The position numbers and the translations under genes were made by a program. Source: UBA1723 sp045641625 (GTDB lineage Bacteria > Bacteroidota > Bacteroidia > Bacteroidales > Paludibacteraceae). Taken from it: DNA of 57,002 nucleotides. Below, one piece after another: positions 49,604-57,002 of the stretch. The stretch covers positions 1-57,002 of the forward strand of contig JAZUHH010000061.1 of NCBI GenBank assembly GCA_045641625.1, read 5' to 3'. Position 1 is the first letter of the stretch. Each line of letters starts with the position of its first letter. Under the pieces are notes generated by a model. The model had not been told where the DNA came from. It made no database searches and was given only the letters and a program-made list of their open reading frames with translations.

Positions 49604-49709
49604 TATTGTTTGATGTCTTTCCCACTTATTGCCATATATGCCAACATTGCAGGATAGTCATTTATTTTATGGTCGCATGGTTACAAACAATAATTTAATT
49701 CCCCAAAAA

Positions 49710-49751
49710 TATCAAGCTGTTTCTAACATTTTTTACCCATTTCGTAAGATT
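49710..49751 (-). promoter_or_regulatory. 42-bp shared upstream element, DUF1349 copy
   Basis: Near-identical to 48878-48919. It lies between the AraC stop (49794) and the DUF1349 start (49603), about 107 bp before the ATG. Confidence 0.55.
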
Positions 49752-49793
49752 TGAGCAATCTTTCTCGAAGCAGTCAATACACCTGCTACAGCA

Positions 49794-50681
49794 TCATGCT
49801 GCCCTCCATTGCGCTGGAGTCATTCCAGTCAGAGACTTAAAGAAGCGGATGAAGTGTTGGGGGTATTCAAAGCCCAGACGTTGGCTGACTTGACTGACCG
49901 ACAAGGCATCGGACTGCAACAACTCTTTTGCTCTGGCAAGAATTCTATCATTGATGATGTCTTTGGCTGTGCGACCTGTCTCTGTCTTTATTAGAGTACC
50001 GAAGTAACCGGTTGACAGACAGCATTTGTCGGCAAAGTATGCTACTGTCGGCAAACCCTCGCCCTCAGTCTTATTCGCAACATATTCATCAAGAAGCGTA
50101 AGAAACTTCTTAGCAACAGAATGGTTGATCTCTTCACGAGTGATGAACTGACGGTCATAGAAACGGAGGCAATAGTTCAGCAGAAGCTCAATGTGACTGA
50201 CAACCAACTCGCGAGTATGCTTGTCGATGGCATGGTGCAACTCCTGCTCGATCATGGAAAGCACACCCTTGAATATCTCAACCTCCTGTACAGAAAGATG
50301 CAGAGCCTCGTTGCTGGTATAGTCAAAGAACTCATATCTGCCCATCTGCCTGCCCAAAGCTGTGCGGTTGAGTATGTCCGGATGAAAAACCAATGCAGAG
50401 AACTTTGCAAAAGGAATCTCAGGATTTGGTTCTACATTAACCACTTGACCGGGGGCAAAACTTGTTACGGTCATCTCGTCGAAGTCATATTAGGTACGGC
50501 CATACGAAAGCTTGCACCCTTTGTTCTCTTTCAAGTAGAGAGCATAAAGTCCATAGTGCATCACACACTCCTTGATGTGCTCGGTGCTATCGACATGCAC
50601 AACGCTTACAAGGGGATGAAGAGTCTCCTTCCCGTTGTAGTCGTTGAACTGCTGAATGGTATCTATATGAATCTGTTGCAT
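49794..50681 (-). pseudogene. AraC family transcriptional regulator interrupted by an in-frame stop
   Basis: Residues 1-63 (MQQIHIDTIQQFNDYNGKET through KENKGCKLSYGRT) form the usual N-terminus of this cupin-type AraC subfamily. They end at TAA (50490-50492). Reading on in the same frame gives YDFDEMTVTSFAPGQVV and a further 220 residues. These include the C-terminal pair of helix-turn-helix motifs (LSTGYFGTLIKTETGRT; LSVSQVSQRLGFEYPQHFIR). Only the single TAA separates the parts, with no shift of frame. A second start at 50474 could still yield a 226-residue protein with the DNA-binding part. It may be a recent loss of function, a read-through case or a sequencing error. Confidence 0.8.
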
Positions 50682-50721
50682 TATCGCTTGTGACGAAAAA
50701 AATACTTTATTTATTCGAGTG

Positions 50722-50729
50722 CAAAGGTA
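50722..50729 (-). promoter_or_regulatory. -7 promoter element of the AraC gene
   Basis: The minus strand reads TACCTTTG, a TAnnTTTG match, 41 bp upstream of the ATG at 50681. This indicates that translation was originally initiated there and not at 50474. Confidence 0.6.
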
Positions 50730-50832
50730 TAACTTTTAATAGATGTCCCTATTACCAAATTTAAGGATTTTATAACCTATTTTTTCGTGGAAAGATAGCT
50801 GTAAATCATAATGGATTCAATTTGGGAACAAC

Positions 50833-50876
50833 AACCCCACTGACAATCGGCATGTCTGCTGAATGTCAGTGGGGTT
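50833..50876. terminator. 13-bp stem hairpin after the DUF1016 gene
   Basis: AACCCCACTGACA (50833-50845) pairs perfectly with TGTCAGTGGGGTT (50864-50876). The T tracts on either side are short, so termination may be weak or the hairpin may have another role. Confidence 0.6.
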
Positions 50877-50885
50877 TATATATTC

Positions 50886-50910
50886 AGTTGTCAATCTTGA
50901 TAAGATGAAT
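50886..50910. repeat. 25-bp direct repeat, copy after the DUF1016 gene
   Basis: AGTTGTCAATCTTGATAAGA followed by TGAAT. It matches 52090-52114 with one mismatch. It lies 45 bp downstream of the DUF1016 stop. Confidence 0.7.
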
Positions 50911-50954
50911 GATAACCCAGAAGTGGTTTTACAGAGATTCTAATTGCAACAACA

Positions 50955-52016
50955 CTATTCTTGCTGAGTATCTAACAATAAATTCAATTGTGCTTGCAAT
51001 TCCTCTCGGTTAGGCAGATACAGTTGATAGCGTGCTGCAAATAATTGGTTGTCTATTCCTTGTAATGCATACTCCATAAGAATTTCATCCTTCTTTGCTC
51101 CCAAAACGATTCCAATAGGAGGATTATCATCTGGCTGGCACACCTCATTCTTGAAATAGTTCAGATATAGGTTCATCTGCCCTATATCTCCATGCTTTAT
51201 CTCAGAACGTTTCAGATCAATAAGCACATAGCATTTGAGAATGGCATGATAAAACACCAAGTCAACCTTAAAGCGTCTTGCCCCAATCGGTACAACATAT
51301 TGACGACCAATAAACGCAAAACCGCGTCCTAACTCTAGAAGGAATTGTTCCATGTTGGTCTTCAAAGCCTTCTCTAACTCAGACTCTTTATAGCGTTTTT
51401 GCTGAGGAATTCCAGTAAATTCGAGTACGTATGGGTCATGGATAATATCCGCGGGTGTAATCACCTGATGTCCCTCATTTGCAAGGGCAAGAACACCTTT
51501 TTTATCTGTGCTGAGAGCCAATCTTTGGAATAAAGATGAGTTAATCTGGCGTTTCAGTTCTCTAACCTTCCACCCCTCCTTGATGCACTCTTTCATGTAA
51601 AACTGCATCTCCAGTTTGTCTTCACATTTGAGCAGTTCAAAGTAGTGGCTCCAGGTCAATTGGGGAGACAGCGTCTCACAATTTGGGAATACCAAATACA
51701 ATTTTCGCATATACGTAAGGTTTGATCGACTAAAACCTTTCCCCTTCAGTCGAGTCAGATCCTTGGACAGATTAATCAGCAATCTGTCTCCATATTTGGC
51801 TTTGGCATTGCCACCTTGTTCAAACTCTACGATATATTGTCCTGTCTGCCAATTAGCATCGAGCAACTCAGAGTTTACTGCGATAATCGCTTTTGTCCTG
51901 GCATTATCCCACAACGTAGCAATATGTGAGACAAGTTTCACATATTCCGAATCGTTGCTTTGCAATTGAACTTCATGTATTACTTGCAAATCATTGTTGG
52001 TATCAAGTGTTGCCAT
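50955..52016 (-). CDS. DUF1016 (YhcG-type) PDDEXK nuclease family protein
   Basis: The product has 353 residues. The N-terminal part (about 20-160) has the conserved DUF1016_N block YIVEFEQGGNAKAKYGDRLL, SKDLTRLKGKGFSRSNLTYM and SWSHYFELL-like TWSHYFELLKCE. The C-terminal nuclease part (about 180-345) shows RFKVDLVFYHAILKCYVLID and LKRSEIKHGDIGQMNLYLNY, which give the D...(D/E)xK arrangement. Such proteins are usually mobile and linked to restriction or defence loci. The substrate is unknown. It is a single gene with a related 3' flank to the next gene. Confidence 0.9.
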   Translation of the reverse strand: MATLDTNNDLQVIHEVQLQSNDSEYVKLVSHIATLWDNARTKAIIAVNSELLDANWQTGQYIVEFEQGGNAKAKYGDRLLINLSKDLTRLKGKGFSRSNLTYMRKLYLVFPNCETLSPQLTWSHYFELLKCEDKLEMQFYMKECIKEGWKVRELKRQINSSLFQRLALSTDKKGVLALANEGHQVITPADIIHDPYVLEFTGIPQQKRYKESELEKALKTNMEQFLLELGRGFAFIGRQYVVPIGARRFKVDLVFYHAILKCYVLIDLKRSEIKHGDIGQMNLYLNYFKNEVCQPDDNPPIGIVLGAKKDEILMEYALQGIDNQLFAARYQLYLPNREELQAQLNLLLDTQQE

Positions 52017-52089
52017 AACTATGTAATGAATTTGATTCTTTACCTAGATTCTTGATATATATACTGAAAATCAGTGGGTTAATCTATTT

Positions 52090-52114
52090 AGTTGTCAATC
52101 TTGATAGGATGAAT
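52090..52114. repeat. 25-bp direct repeat, copy after the 349-aa gene
   Basis: AGTTGTCAATCTTGATAGGA followed by TGAAT, located 9 bp downstream of the stop of the 52123-53172 gene. It is paired with 50886-50910. Confidence 0.7.
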
Positions 52115-52122
52115 AAGTACTT

Positions 52123-53172
52123 TCACCGCAACAAGTATTCAGCTGTACGAAAGTCAAGATAGCGATGGTGGAAACGTTTGAAGATACTTTCTTCTGGAAA
52201 TTCATCAATAAGAGACTCGACAAAGTTTTCAAGAGTAAACACCTGAAATTTGTATTTATACTTATCCTTCAAAATGTTAATCAGTTTCGATTCATCTTCC
52301 TTATTGCTGACATTGTCTTTTGGTGCCAAGACAATAGAAAGCGAATAATCCAGATTCTCTTGAATACGGACACACTCAGTTAAAAGAAAGTTGCGATATA
52401 CCTGATTTAACTTTATCTTTCCAAATTTGATTTCTTCAAGTGCATCCTCGTTGAGAAGTTGCTTGATTCCTTCTCGCTGAGTTGCTTCTCTTGCAGGAAG
52501 AGGATTTCTCGCTTCGTTTTGACCAAGTACGTCAGTGTATTTTGTTTCAATGGCTATAATGCCATTTTTTCCTTCATCGGTAATGAAACGAAAGAAAGCA
52601 TCCATTGCTGTCTTGTCGTTAAGACATTGCTTATAATATGAAGGAATAAATTCAAGTCCGATTTCCGTAACTTTCTCTATTTTGATCGTTCCATGTAATA
52701 AGGTATTTACAACATTTGCCAGTTTAGACTGTCCGTCTTCACATTCAACAATTTGCATCAATGGATAGAACAAATTGAATGCCATGGGTTGACTTGAAAG
52801 GAAATTGTTCATCATGCGATTTTCTTCAATTGTCTCGTAAGGCTTCTTTTCTGAAATGCGCTTTTTGGCATAATCAAAGATTTCGTGATGAAGGAAGTTT
52901 ACACCTGTCTCATATCCATTCTCGGCAAGATTACCATGGTAGGTTTTCTCACCTTTGAATTCTCTATAACCTTCCTTTGCTCCAGTCTGCCATCTCCTTA
53001 TAGACTGCAATAGCCTTGCCTTTCGAGTGAAGGTATTATCTCCTGTAACAAAGAAACGATTTTCTTTGTCAGTCTCTTTATATGACAGATATTCTTTAAG
53101 TCTGCCTAAAACTGCAATCTCGTTATTGATTGTCATCTGGTTTGTAACTTCTTCTAATGTAATAGTTGCCAA
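52123..53172 (-). CDS. Putative PD-(D/E)XK restriction endonuclease (PGN_0703-like)
   Basis: The product has 349 residues, no signal or membrane segment, and is Lys/Glu-rich. It resembles the PGN_0703 family of putative restriction enzymes. A nuclease core is suggested by TAMDAFFRFITDEGKNGIIA followed by IETKYTDVL, where Asp and the ExK of IETK would hold the metal. RNRFFVTGDNTFTRKARLLQ-like sequence near residues 38-55 is also present. No methyltransferase gene is adjacent, so if it cuts DNA it is not part of a standard two-gene system here. It is flanked by the same 25-bp element as the DUF1016 gene. Codon use is AT-rich. Confidence 0.65.
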   Translation of the reverse strand: MATITLEEVTNQMTINNEIAVLGRLKEYLSYKETDKENRFFVTGDNTFTRKARLLQSIRRWQTGAKEGYREFKGEKTYHGNLAENGYETGVNFLHHEIFDYAKKRISEKKPYETIEENRMMNNFLSSQPMAFNLFYPLMQIVECEDGQSKLANVVNTLLHGTIKIEKVTEIGLEFIPSYYKQCLNDKTAMDAFFRFITDEGKNGIIAIETKYTDVLGQNEARNPLPAREATQREGIKQLLNEDALEEIKFGKIKLNQVYRNFLLTECVRIQENLDYSLSIVLAPKDNVSNKEDESKLINILKDKYKYKFQVFTLENFVESLIDEFPEESIFKRFHHRYLDFRTAEYLLR

Positions 53173-53212
53173 TTGGTTGATTATTAAGGGTCAATCATGG
53201 TGCTCTTTTTTG

Positions 53213-53220
53213 CAAAGCTA
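53213..53220 (-). promoter_or_regulatory. -7 promoter element of the 349-aa gene
   Basis: The minus strand reads TAGCTTTG (TAnnTTTG match), 41 bp upstream of the ATG. Confidence 0.55.
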
Positions 53221-53669
53221 ATAAAATTCCGTGAGATTAAAGATACTTATGTGTATAAAGTTACAAACGCAACCGTATTTTCTGAGAAAATACTATATAA
53301 TGCCACTTGAAAAGCCCACTTTTCTTGCACATTTTCAAACTATTGCCATTTTCTCAACCTGATTGTTGAAACGACAATGAGGTTAAATCTTCCCACTTTT
53401 TGCCTTGCTCAAAGCACATCACCAAATGGCAGAAAAATGAAATCTTCGCTTGTTTTGCCTATCTGCTAACCTTGGCTGCACTCGGCATAGCTCAAGCAAG
53501 CTTGGCTCTGCTCTCGTTTGCACAAGCTTTCCGTGTTAAGATATGTTAAGCAGATGTTTTCATTTTGGGGTTTTTGAAATTTTTGTTTCCAGTTTGTTTC
53601 TTTTGCGTGTTTCCGCTTTTATTGAATACTGATTATCAATGCTTTACAATTACAAAGCAGATTCTCAAA
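53221..53669. other. Non-coding 450-bp region with a Bacteroidales-type repeat
   Basis: No gene is supported. Around 53468-53530 lies CTTGGCTGCACTCGGCATAG followed by CTCAAGCAAGCTTGGCTCTG and CTCTCGTTTGCAC. This kind of sequence recurs between genes in many Bacteroides-group genomes, from memory only. The region also contains short inverted words such as AAGCAAGCTT. The rest is AT-rich, with T runs near 53560-53600. Confidence 0.45.
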
Positions 53670-53724
53670 AAATAGATTATGACGCATGGAGACAAGGAAA
53701 TCCCCAATGCGTCATAATCTATTT
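53670..53724 (-). terminator. Terminator with a perfect 18-bp stem
   Basis: AAATAGATTATGACGCAT (53670-53687) pairs with ATGCGTCATAATCTATTT (53707-53724) around a 19-nt loop. On the minus strand it is followed by a T run, placing it 40 bp after the alpha/beta hydrolase gene. Confidence 0.8.
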
Positions 53725-53765
53725 CTTGACATCTTGTTTCTCTGAGCAGTGTAAACAAGAACTTT

Positions 53766-54866
53766 TTACATATTTTCATTAAAGAACGACTCCAACTTGT
53801 CCCAAGGAATCACCTTGTCCTTGCCTCCGTCATAGAGGTCGCAATGCGAAGCTCCAGGAATTATGAGAAGCTCCTTGTTCCCTGGCACTGGATTAGGCTC
53901 GCGTACTGCATCGTAACCCTTGGCCTTGCCTGTCATCATATATTCAAAGGCGTTCTCGCCGAAATATCGTGAATGGGCATTCTCGCCATGAACGACAAGA
54001 ACTGCAGAACGGATCTCGTTTATATAGTATAGGAATCGTGTGTTGGCGTATGCCTGACAACCGAAGGTGTGCCAACCATCGTTGCTGTTTCCCGAACGGA
54101 TATGATAGCCGCGAGGAGTCTTATAGTAGTCATAGTAATCCTTAACAAACTGAGGGGCATCTTCCGGCAACGGATCAACAACACCGCCTCCGGGAGTTGT
54201 GTTACCGCTCTTGACTGCCTTCATTCTTTCTCCGGCTAGAGTTTTACGGGCTGAGAGACGAGCCCCCTCGTTATTGTCTGCGTCAAAATAACCATTGCCG
54301 TTCACACGAGTCATATCATACATTGTCATCGAAGCAGTTGCCTTGATTCGAGGATCTGCAGCTGCAGCATTAAGAGCAATACCTCCCCAACCGCAGATAC
54401 CAATGACTCCGATCTTATCTGCATCAACGTCCTCACGCATAGACAGATAATCTACTGCGGCAAGGAAATCCTCGGTGTTGATGTCAGGCGAAGCTGTACG
54501 TCTTGGTTCTCCGGATGATTCTCCTGTGTAGGAAGGGTCGAAAGCCAAAGTGATAAAGCCACGCTCTGCCATATTCATTGCATAGAGACCGGAACATTGC
54601 TCCTTGATGGCTCCGAAAGGACCGCTTACTGCAATAGCCTTCATCCTGCCTTGGACATCTTTAGGGATGTAGAGGTCAGCGGCCAATGTGAAACCATACT
54701 GAGTCTTGAAGGAAACCTTCTCGTGACTAACCTTTTCACTCAATGGGAATGTCTTGTCCCATTCTTGAGTCATGGAGATGCTTTGCTCGTTCATATTCGT
54801 TGTCTTGTTTGGTGCGCAGGCATTAAGCAGAAATGCCGAAAGCGCAAGAATAAAAATTTGTTTCAT
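53766..54866 (-). CDS. Alpha/beta hydrolase lipoprotein (dienelactone-hydrolase-like)
   Basis: The product has 366 residues with a lipoprotein signal (LALSAFLLNACAPNKTTN). The hydrolase core shows LYIPKDVQGRMKAIAVSGPF, FDPSYTGESSGEPRR and the nucleophile elbow IGVIGICGWGGIALNAAA. Here Cys, not Ser, sits at the elbow, as in dienelactone hydrolases and relatives of this bacteroidete family. A late His is in IIPGASHCDLYDGG and the acid in VLVVHGENAHSRYFG. Cys, Asp/Glu and His therefore fit a catalytic triad. The substrate is unknown. It is a single gene with its own promoter and a strong terminator. Confidence 0.87.
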   Translation of the reverse strand: MKQIFILALSAFLLNACAPNKTTNMNEQSISMTQEWDKTFPLSEKVSHEKVSFKTQYGFTLAADLYIPKDVQGRMKAIAVSGPFGAIKEQCSGLYAMNMAERGFITLAFDPSYTGESSGEPRRTASPDINTEDFLAAVDYLSMREDVDADKIGVIGICGWGGIALNAAAADPRIKATASMTMYDMTRVNGNGYFDADNNEGARLSARKTLAGERMKAVKSGNTTPGGGVVDPLPEDAPQFVKDYYDYYKTPRGYHIRSGNSNDGWHTFGCQAYANTRFLYYINEIRSAVLVVHGENAHSRYFGENAFEYMMTGKAKGYDAVREPNPVPGNKELLIIPGASHCDLYDGGKDKVIPWDKLESFFNENM

Positions 54867-54886
54867 AACTTACTTAAATTGCTATA

Positions 54887-54894
54887 CAAAGTTA
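54887..54894 (-). promoter_or_regulatory. -7 promoter element of the hydrolase gene
   Basis: The minus strand reads TAACTTTG, 20 bp upstream of the ATG. Confidence 0.6.
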
Positions 54895-54976
54895 CTCACA
54901 ATACTTATAGACAGGCATACCTGAATTTGGGAAGATGTAACCTTTTCTTAGGATTTGATTCCATTTCAAACGAAAA

Positions 54977-55002
54977 AGAGAGAGACTTGCAAGTCTCTCT
55001 CT
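54977..55002 (-). terminator. Perfect palindromic terminator
   Basis: AGAGAGAGACTTG and CAAGTCTCTCTCT are adjacent complementary arms, followed on the minus strand by a T run. It ends the pdxJ and TIM-barrel gene pair. Confidence 0.75.
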
Positions 55003-55112
55003 CAATTCCATTATCATTTATTACCAGTTTGACAATACAACGCATACATTGACAATCCTATTGCCGAACAAGTTTCATGTATTGTGTACTATTTCTCGAA
55101 TGGAACACTACC

Positions 55113-55781
55113 CTACTCTGCTGAGGCGATAAAGTCGCACACATTGTCTATCTGCTCTGCAAAAGTCGAGCCAAATTTGTTCTCGAAGAATGCGCTTCCG
55201 ATAGTGAATGCCCAAGGCTGAACCTTCTTGATGAATCTCAAGCGGTCATAGCTGTCAACACTTCCTGCCACACAGACGGGTCTGCCTGTCTTCTCCACCA
55301 TTTCCGAAATAAGCTGCTCGGCATCATCAATATATCGGTAGCCAAGCAGGTCTATACCGAAAACACCCTCGTTCATCAGTCTCTCAGCCTCAGCCAGCAT
55401 GGACTCGATGCTGCCCTTCAGGATCGAGGGGCGGTCAACTATCTCGCCGACAAAAGGCATGTAGGCAAGGTTATGATCCTGACAATATCTGCGAATGGAA
55501 TCGTGATAGCAAGTTCCCATAAGGACATCGCAACCGCACTTTACAGCCATCTCTGCACCTTCAAGTCCTTCCTCCTCGGTATAGGCAACCACTTCAAGGA
55601 ATGTGCGCTTGCCGCAACTTTTCATCCTTGAATATATGCGCTGCATCTCCTCGATTGGAAGAGGCTGCTCCTTGAATCCCCAATACTGGGCCTTGGTGTC
55701 CTTGCACTGCTCAAAAATCTCGAACGCATTCTCTACTGTCAAATCGTTATGTGTGAGCATAACAATAAGTTCCGGCTTCAT
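55113..55781 (-). CDS. Putative TIM-barrel protein of unknown function next to pdxJ
   Basis: The product has 222 residues and is cytosolic. It has regularly spaced beta/alpha segments typical of a (beta/alpha)8 barrel: ELIVMLTHNDLTVENAFEIF at the start, RTFLEVVAYTEEEG, CDVLMGTCYHDS, then VFGIDLLGYRY, GRPVCVAGSVDSYDRLRFIK and WAFTIGSAFFENKFG. The last two resemble the phosphate-binding end of such barrels. I cannot name the reaction. It starts 10 bp after pdxJ on the same strand, so the two are co-transcribed and it may act on a phosphorylated precursor or product of vitamin B6 metabolism. Confidence 0.6.
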   Translation of the reverse strand: MKPELIVMLTHNDLTVENAFEIFEQCKDTKAQYWGFKEQPLPIEEMQRIYSRMKSCGKRTFLEVVAYTEEEGLEGAEMAVKCGCDVLMGTCYHDSIRRYCQDHNLAYMPFVGEIVDRPSILKGSIESMLAEAERLMNEGVFGIDLLGYRYIDDAEQLISEMVEKTGRPVCVAGSVDSYDRLRFIKKVQPWAFTIGSAFFENKFGSTFAEQIDNVCDFIASAE

Positions 55782-55791
55782 AGCAAGTATT

Positions 55792-56508
55792 TTAAGCTTT
55801 TAGACAAGATAGATACTGGTGTATTGTCTCCTCAATACCAAGGTAAAGTGCATCGCTGATAAGGGCATGGCCGATAGAAACCTCGTCCACCCAAGGAATC
55901 TGCTGATGGAAATATGCAAGATTCTCAAGGCTCAAGTCATGTCCCGCATTTAGTCCAAGACCGCATTCACGAGCTACCTTTGCCGCCTCTACATAAGGTC
56001 TTATCGCATTTTCAGGACCTGCCGGATAGTTTGTTGCGTATGCCTCTGTGTAAAGCTCCACTCTGTCTGCGCCTATTTCGGCAGCCTTGCGGATCATGTC
56101 CGGAATAGGGTCCACGAACAAAGATACACGAATGCCGTGGCTCTTGAAGTCTGCCACTACCTTGCGCAAGAAGTCTTCATGCTTGATTGTGTCCCAACCT
56201 GCGTTGCTTGTGATGGCGTCCTCTGCATCCGGCACAAGAGTCACCTGTGCAGGCTTGACCTTGTTCACAAGTTCGATGAACTTTGGAACCGGATTACCCT
56301 CGATGTTGAACTCCTGGGTAAGCAACGGCTTCAGCTCAGTCACATCGGCGTAACGGACATGGCGCTCGTCCGGACGGGGATGGACAGTGATTCCCTGCGC
56401 GCCGAAGCGCTCGCAGTCCAAAGCAAACTTTACCAAATTAGGCATGTTGCCTCCTCTTGCATTACGAATAGTGGCAACCTTATTTATATTAACACTTAAC
56501 TGAGTCAT
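55792..56508 (-). CDS. pdxJ: Pyridoxine 5'-phosphate synthase PdxJ
   Basis: The 238-residue TIM-barrel enzyme condenses 1-deoxyxylulose 5-phosphate with 3-amino-2-oxopropyl phosphate. SVNINKVATIRNARGGNMPN and GAQGITVHPRPDERHVR are the classic N-terminal motifs. VTLVPDAEDAITSNAGWD and VSLFVDPIPDMIRKAAEIGA follow, then ELYTEAYATNY, LNAGHDLSLENLAYFHQQIP and EVSIGHALISDALYLG. The catalytic Glu, His and Lys/Arg positions appear intact. PLP is needed by the CobD enzyme of this window. The gene is first of a two-gene unit. Confidence 0.95.
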   Translation of the reverse strand: MTQLSVNINKVATIRNARGGNMPNLVKFALDCERFGAQGITVHPRPDERHVRYADVTELKPLLTQEFNIEGNPVPKFIELVNKVKPAQVTLVPDAEDAITSNAGWDTIKHEDFLRKVVADFKSHGIRVSLFVDPIPDMIRKAAEIGADRVELYTEAYATNYPAGPENAIRPYVEAAKVARECGLGLNAGHDLSLENLAYFHQQIPWVDEVSIGHALISDALYLGIEETIHQYLSCLKA

Positions 56509-56689
56509 AGTTTCCGTTTTTAAGTAAGAACAAAGCAGACTTTAGAAAGAACTATTATTCGTCCATAAAACCTACCAATCAAAAAAGACATTTCTTCATT
56601 CCAATTCAGTAATACTATTCAAATTTCAAGTTGTAATTAATTATTTTGCTTATTCGTAGCTGAAATGCTACCATTTATGTGATTGTTGG

Positions 56690-56697
56690 CAAAGTTA
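56690..56697 (-). promoter_or_regulatory. -7 promoter element upstream of pdxJ
   Basis: The minus strand reads TAACTTTG, about 180 bp upstream of the pdxJ ATG, so the transcript would have a long leader. Nothing else is recognised in 56509-56751. Confidence 0.5.
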
Positions 56698-56751
56698 TAC
56701 AATATATTTGGAAAATAGTCTATTAGCAATGCCTTTTATTTGAAAATATTA

Positions 56752-56786
56752 CAAAAAGGCAGGGACAAATTGCTTGCCCCTGCCTC
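56752..56786 (-). terminator. Terminator of the sorting-domain gene
   Basis: AGGCAGGG (56757-56764) pairs with CCCTGCCT (56778-56785), extended by CAA/TTG inside. On the minus strand a run of five T follows. It lies 42 bp after the stop of the gene at 56828. Confidence 0.7.
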
Positions 56787-56827
56787 TTGCCTATGAATTG
56801 ACCGACTCTGCAGTCGGTATGTCCTGA

Positions 56828-57002
56828 CTAGTCTCTCAACAAAGTGAAGTGACCTGTGTAGGACTTGTCAATAATGGATATGTCGATTACATACCAGTAG
56901 TCGTCAGTAATCATCGGATATCCGTTGTATGTACCGTCCCAAGGCTTGTAGTCTGCTCCAGTGCACTTGGCAATGACCTTTCCAGATCGGTGGTAGATGG
57001 TG
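56828..57002 (-). CDS. C-terminus of a T9SS type B sorted surface protein (partial)
   Basis: Only the last 57 residues are inside the window, ending at TAG 56828-56830. They read TIYHRSGKVIAKCTGADYKP, then WDGTYNGYPMITDDYWYVID and a final GHFTLLRD. This is the gliding-motility-associated (type B) sorting domain used by the type IX secretion system: a Y(N/H)R-x-G turn, WDGxYNG, YWY and a basic end. The cargo part is off the window, so the function is unknown. Confidence 0.85.
   Translation of the reverse strand, partial: TIYHRSGKVIAKCTGADYKPWDGTYNGYPMITDDYWYVIDISIIDKSYTGHFTLLRD

Noticed and set aside
53468..53530. Possible insertion-sequence end or origin
   Set aside because: No transposase, terminal inverted repeats or iterons are visible; the word is more like a dispersed intergenic sequence.

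Overview
The window is a piece of a Bacteroidales chromosome, most like Prevotella, Bacteroides and their relatives. The signs are TAnnTTTG-type promoter elements, T9SS-type sorting tails, TonB-dependent receptors, SusD-free lipoprotein/TonB transport genes, a LytTR two-component pair and the fused cobalamin genes typical of the order. No rRNA, tRNA or CRISPR array was found.

Layout. Positions 1-2215 hold an AT-rich, decayed polymorphic-toxin (Rhs/YD-repeat) locus. It contains an orphan immunity-like gene, a frameshifted Rhs core with a toxin tail, a second immunity-like gene, the 3' end of another Rhs core, and the last ~65 codons of an RtcB RNA ligase. A MATE exporter follows (2495-3910, minus). 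At 4258-8430 (plus) is a tightly overlapping four-gene operon: a small secreted sorting-domain protein, a beta-helix carbohydrate-binding protein, a LytS-type kinase with a His/Pro-rich loop, and a LytTR regulator. A small orphan AT-rich gene lies at 8962-9234.

From 31930 down to 9332 (all minus) runs a 22-kb cobalamin locus headed by a cobalamin riboswitch (31975-32142). It encodes two TonB receptors, a lipoprotein cobalt chelatase (CbiK), a BtuF-BtuC-BtuD importer, PduO adenosyltransferase, fused CbiH-CbiC, CbiE-CbiT, CbiG-CbiF and CbiJ-CbiD, a HAD phosphatase, CobU, CobT, CobS, CbiA split into two genes, CobQ, CobD and CbiB. CbiL and a CobC-type alpha-ribazole phosphatase are not present. 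At 32458-36180 (plus) are an HD-domain protein, a YecH-type protein, a metal-type TonB receptor, a secreted HMA-like metal-binding protein and a small membrane protein. A large secreted GH8-family enzyme is at 36283-39597 (minus).

Positions 39791-48181 form a phosphate/polyphosphate neighbourhood: PiT transporter, Ppx, Ppk, two tiny genes (46 and 45 aa), and a PhoB/PhoR-like pair. Arrays of 7-bp units spaced exactly 11 bp apart precede three of these transcription units and look like a Pho box. From 48434 to 50681 (minus) come an ArsC/LMW-PTP protein, a DUF1349 protein and an AraC regulator broken by one in-frame stop; a 42-bp near-identical element precedes the first two. Two nuclease-like genes (DUF1016 and a PD-(D/E)XK candidate) with matching 25-bp 3' flanks lie at 50955-53172. 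An alpha/beta hydrolase, a TIM-barrel-like protein, PdxJ and the C-terminus of a T9SS type B sorted protein close the window.

The most unusual feature is a family of modular ~30-bp repeats. They share a TTGACTCrCTT...TCGTCGA core with interchangeable tails and are scattered over the chromosome segment, in tandem at 43290-43440. Several copies lie inside coding sequence: in the middle of ppx, as the C-terminal tails of ppk and pduO, and at the N-termini of cobS and the MATE gene.
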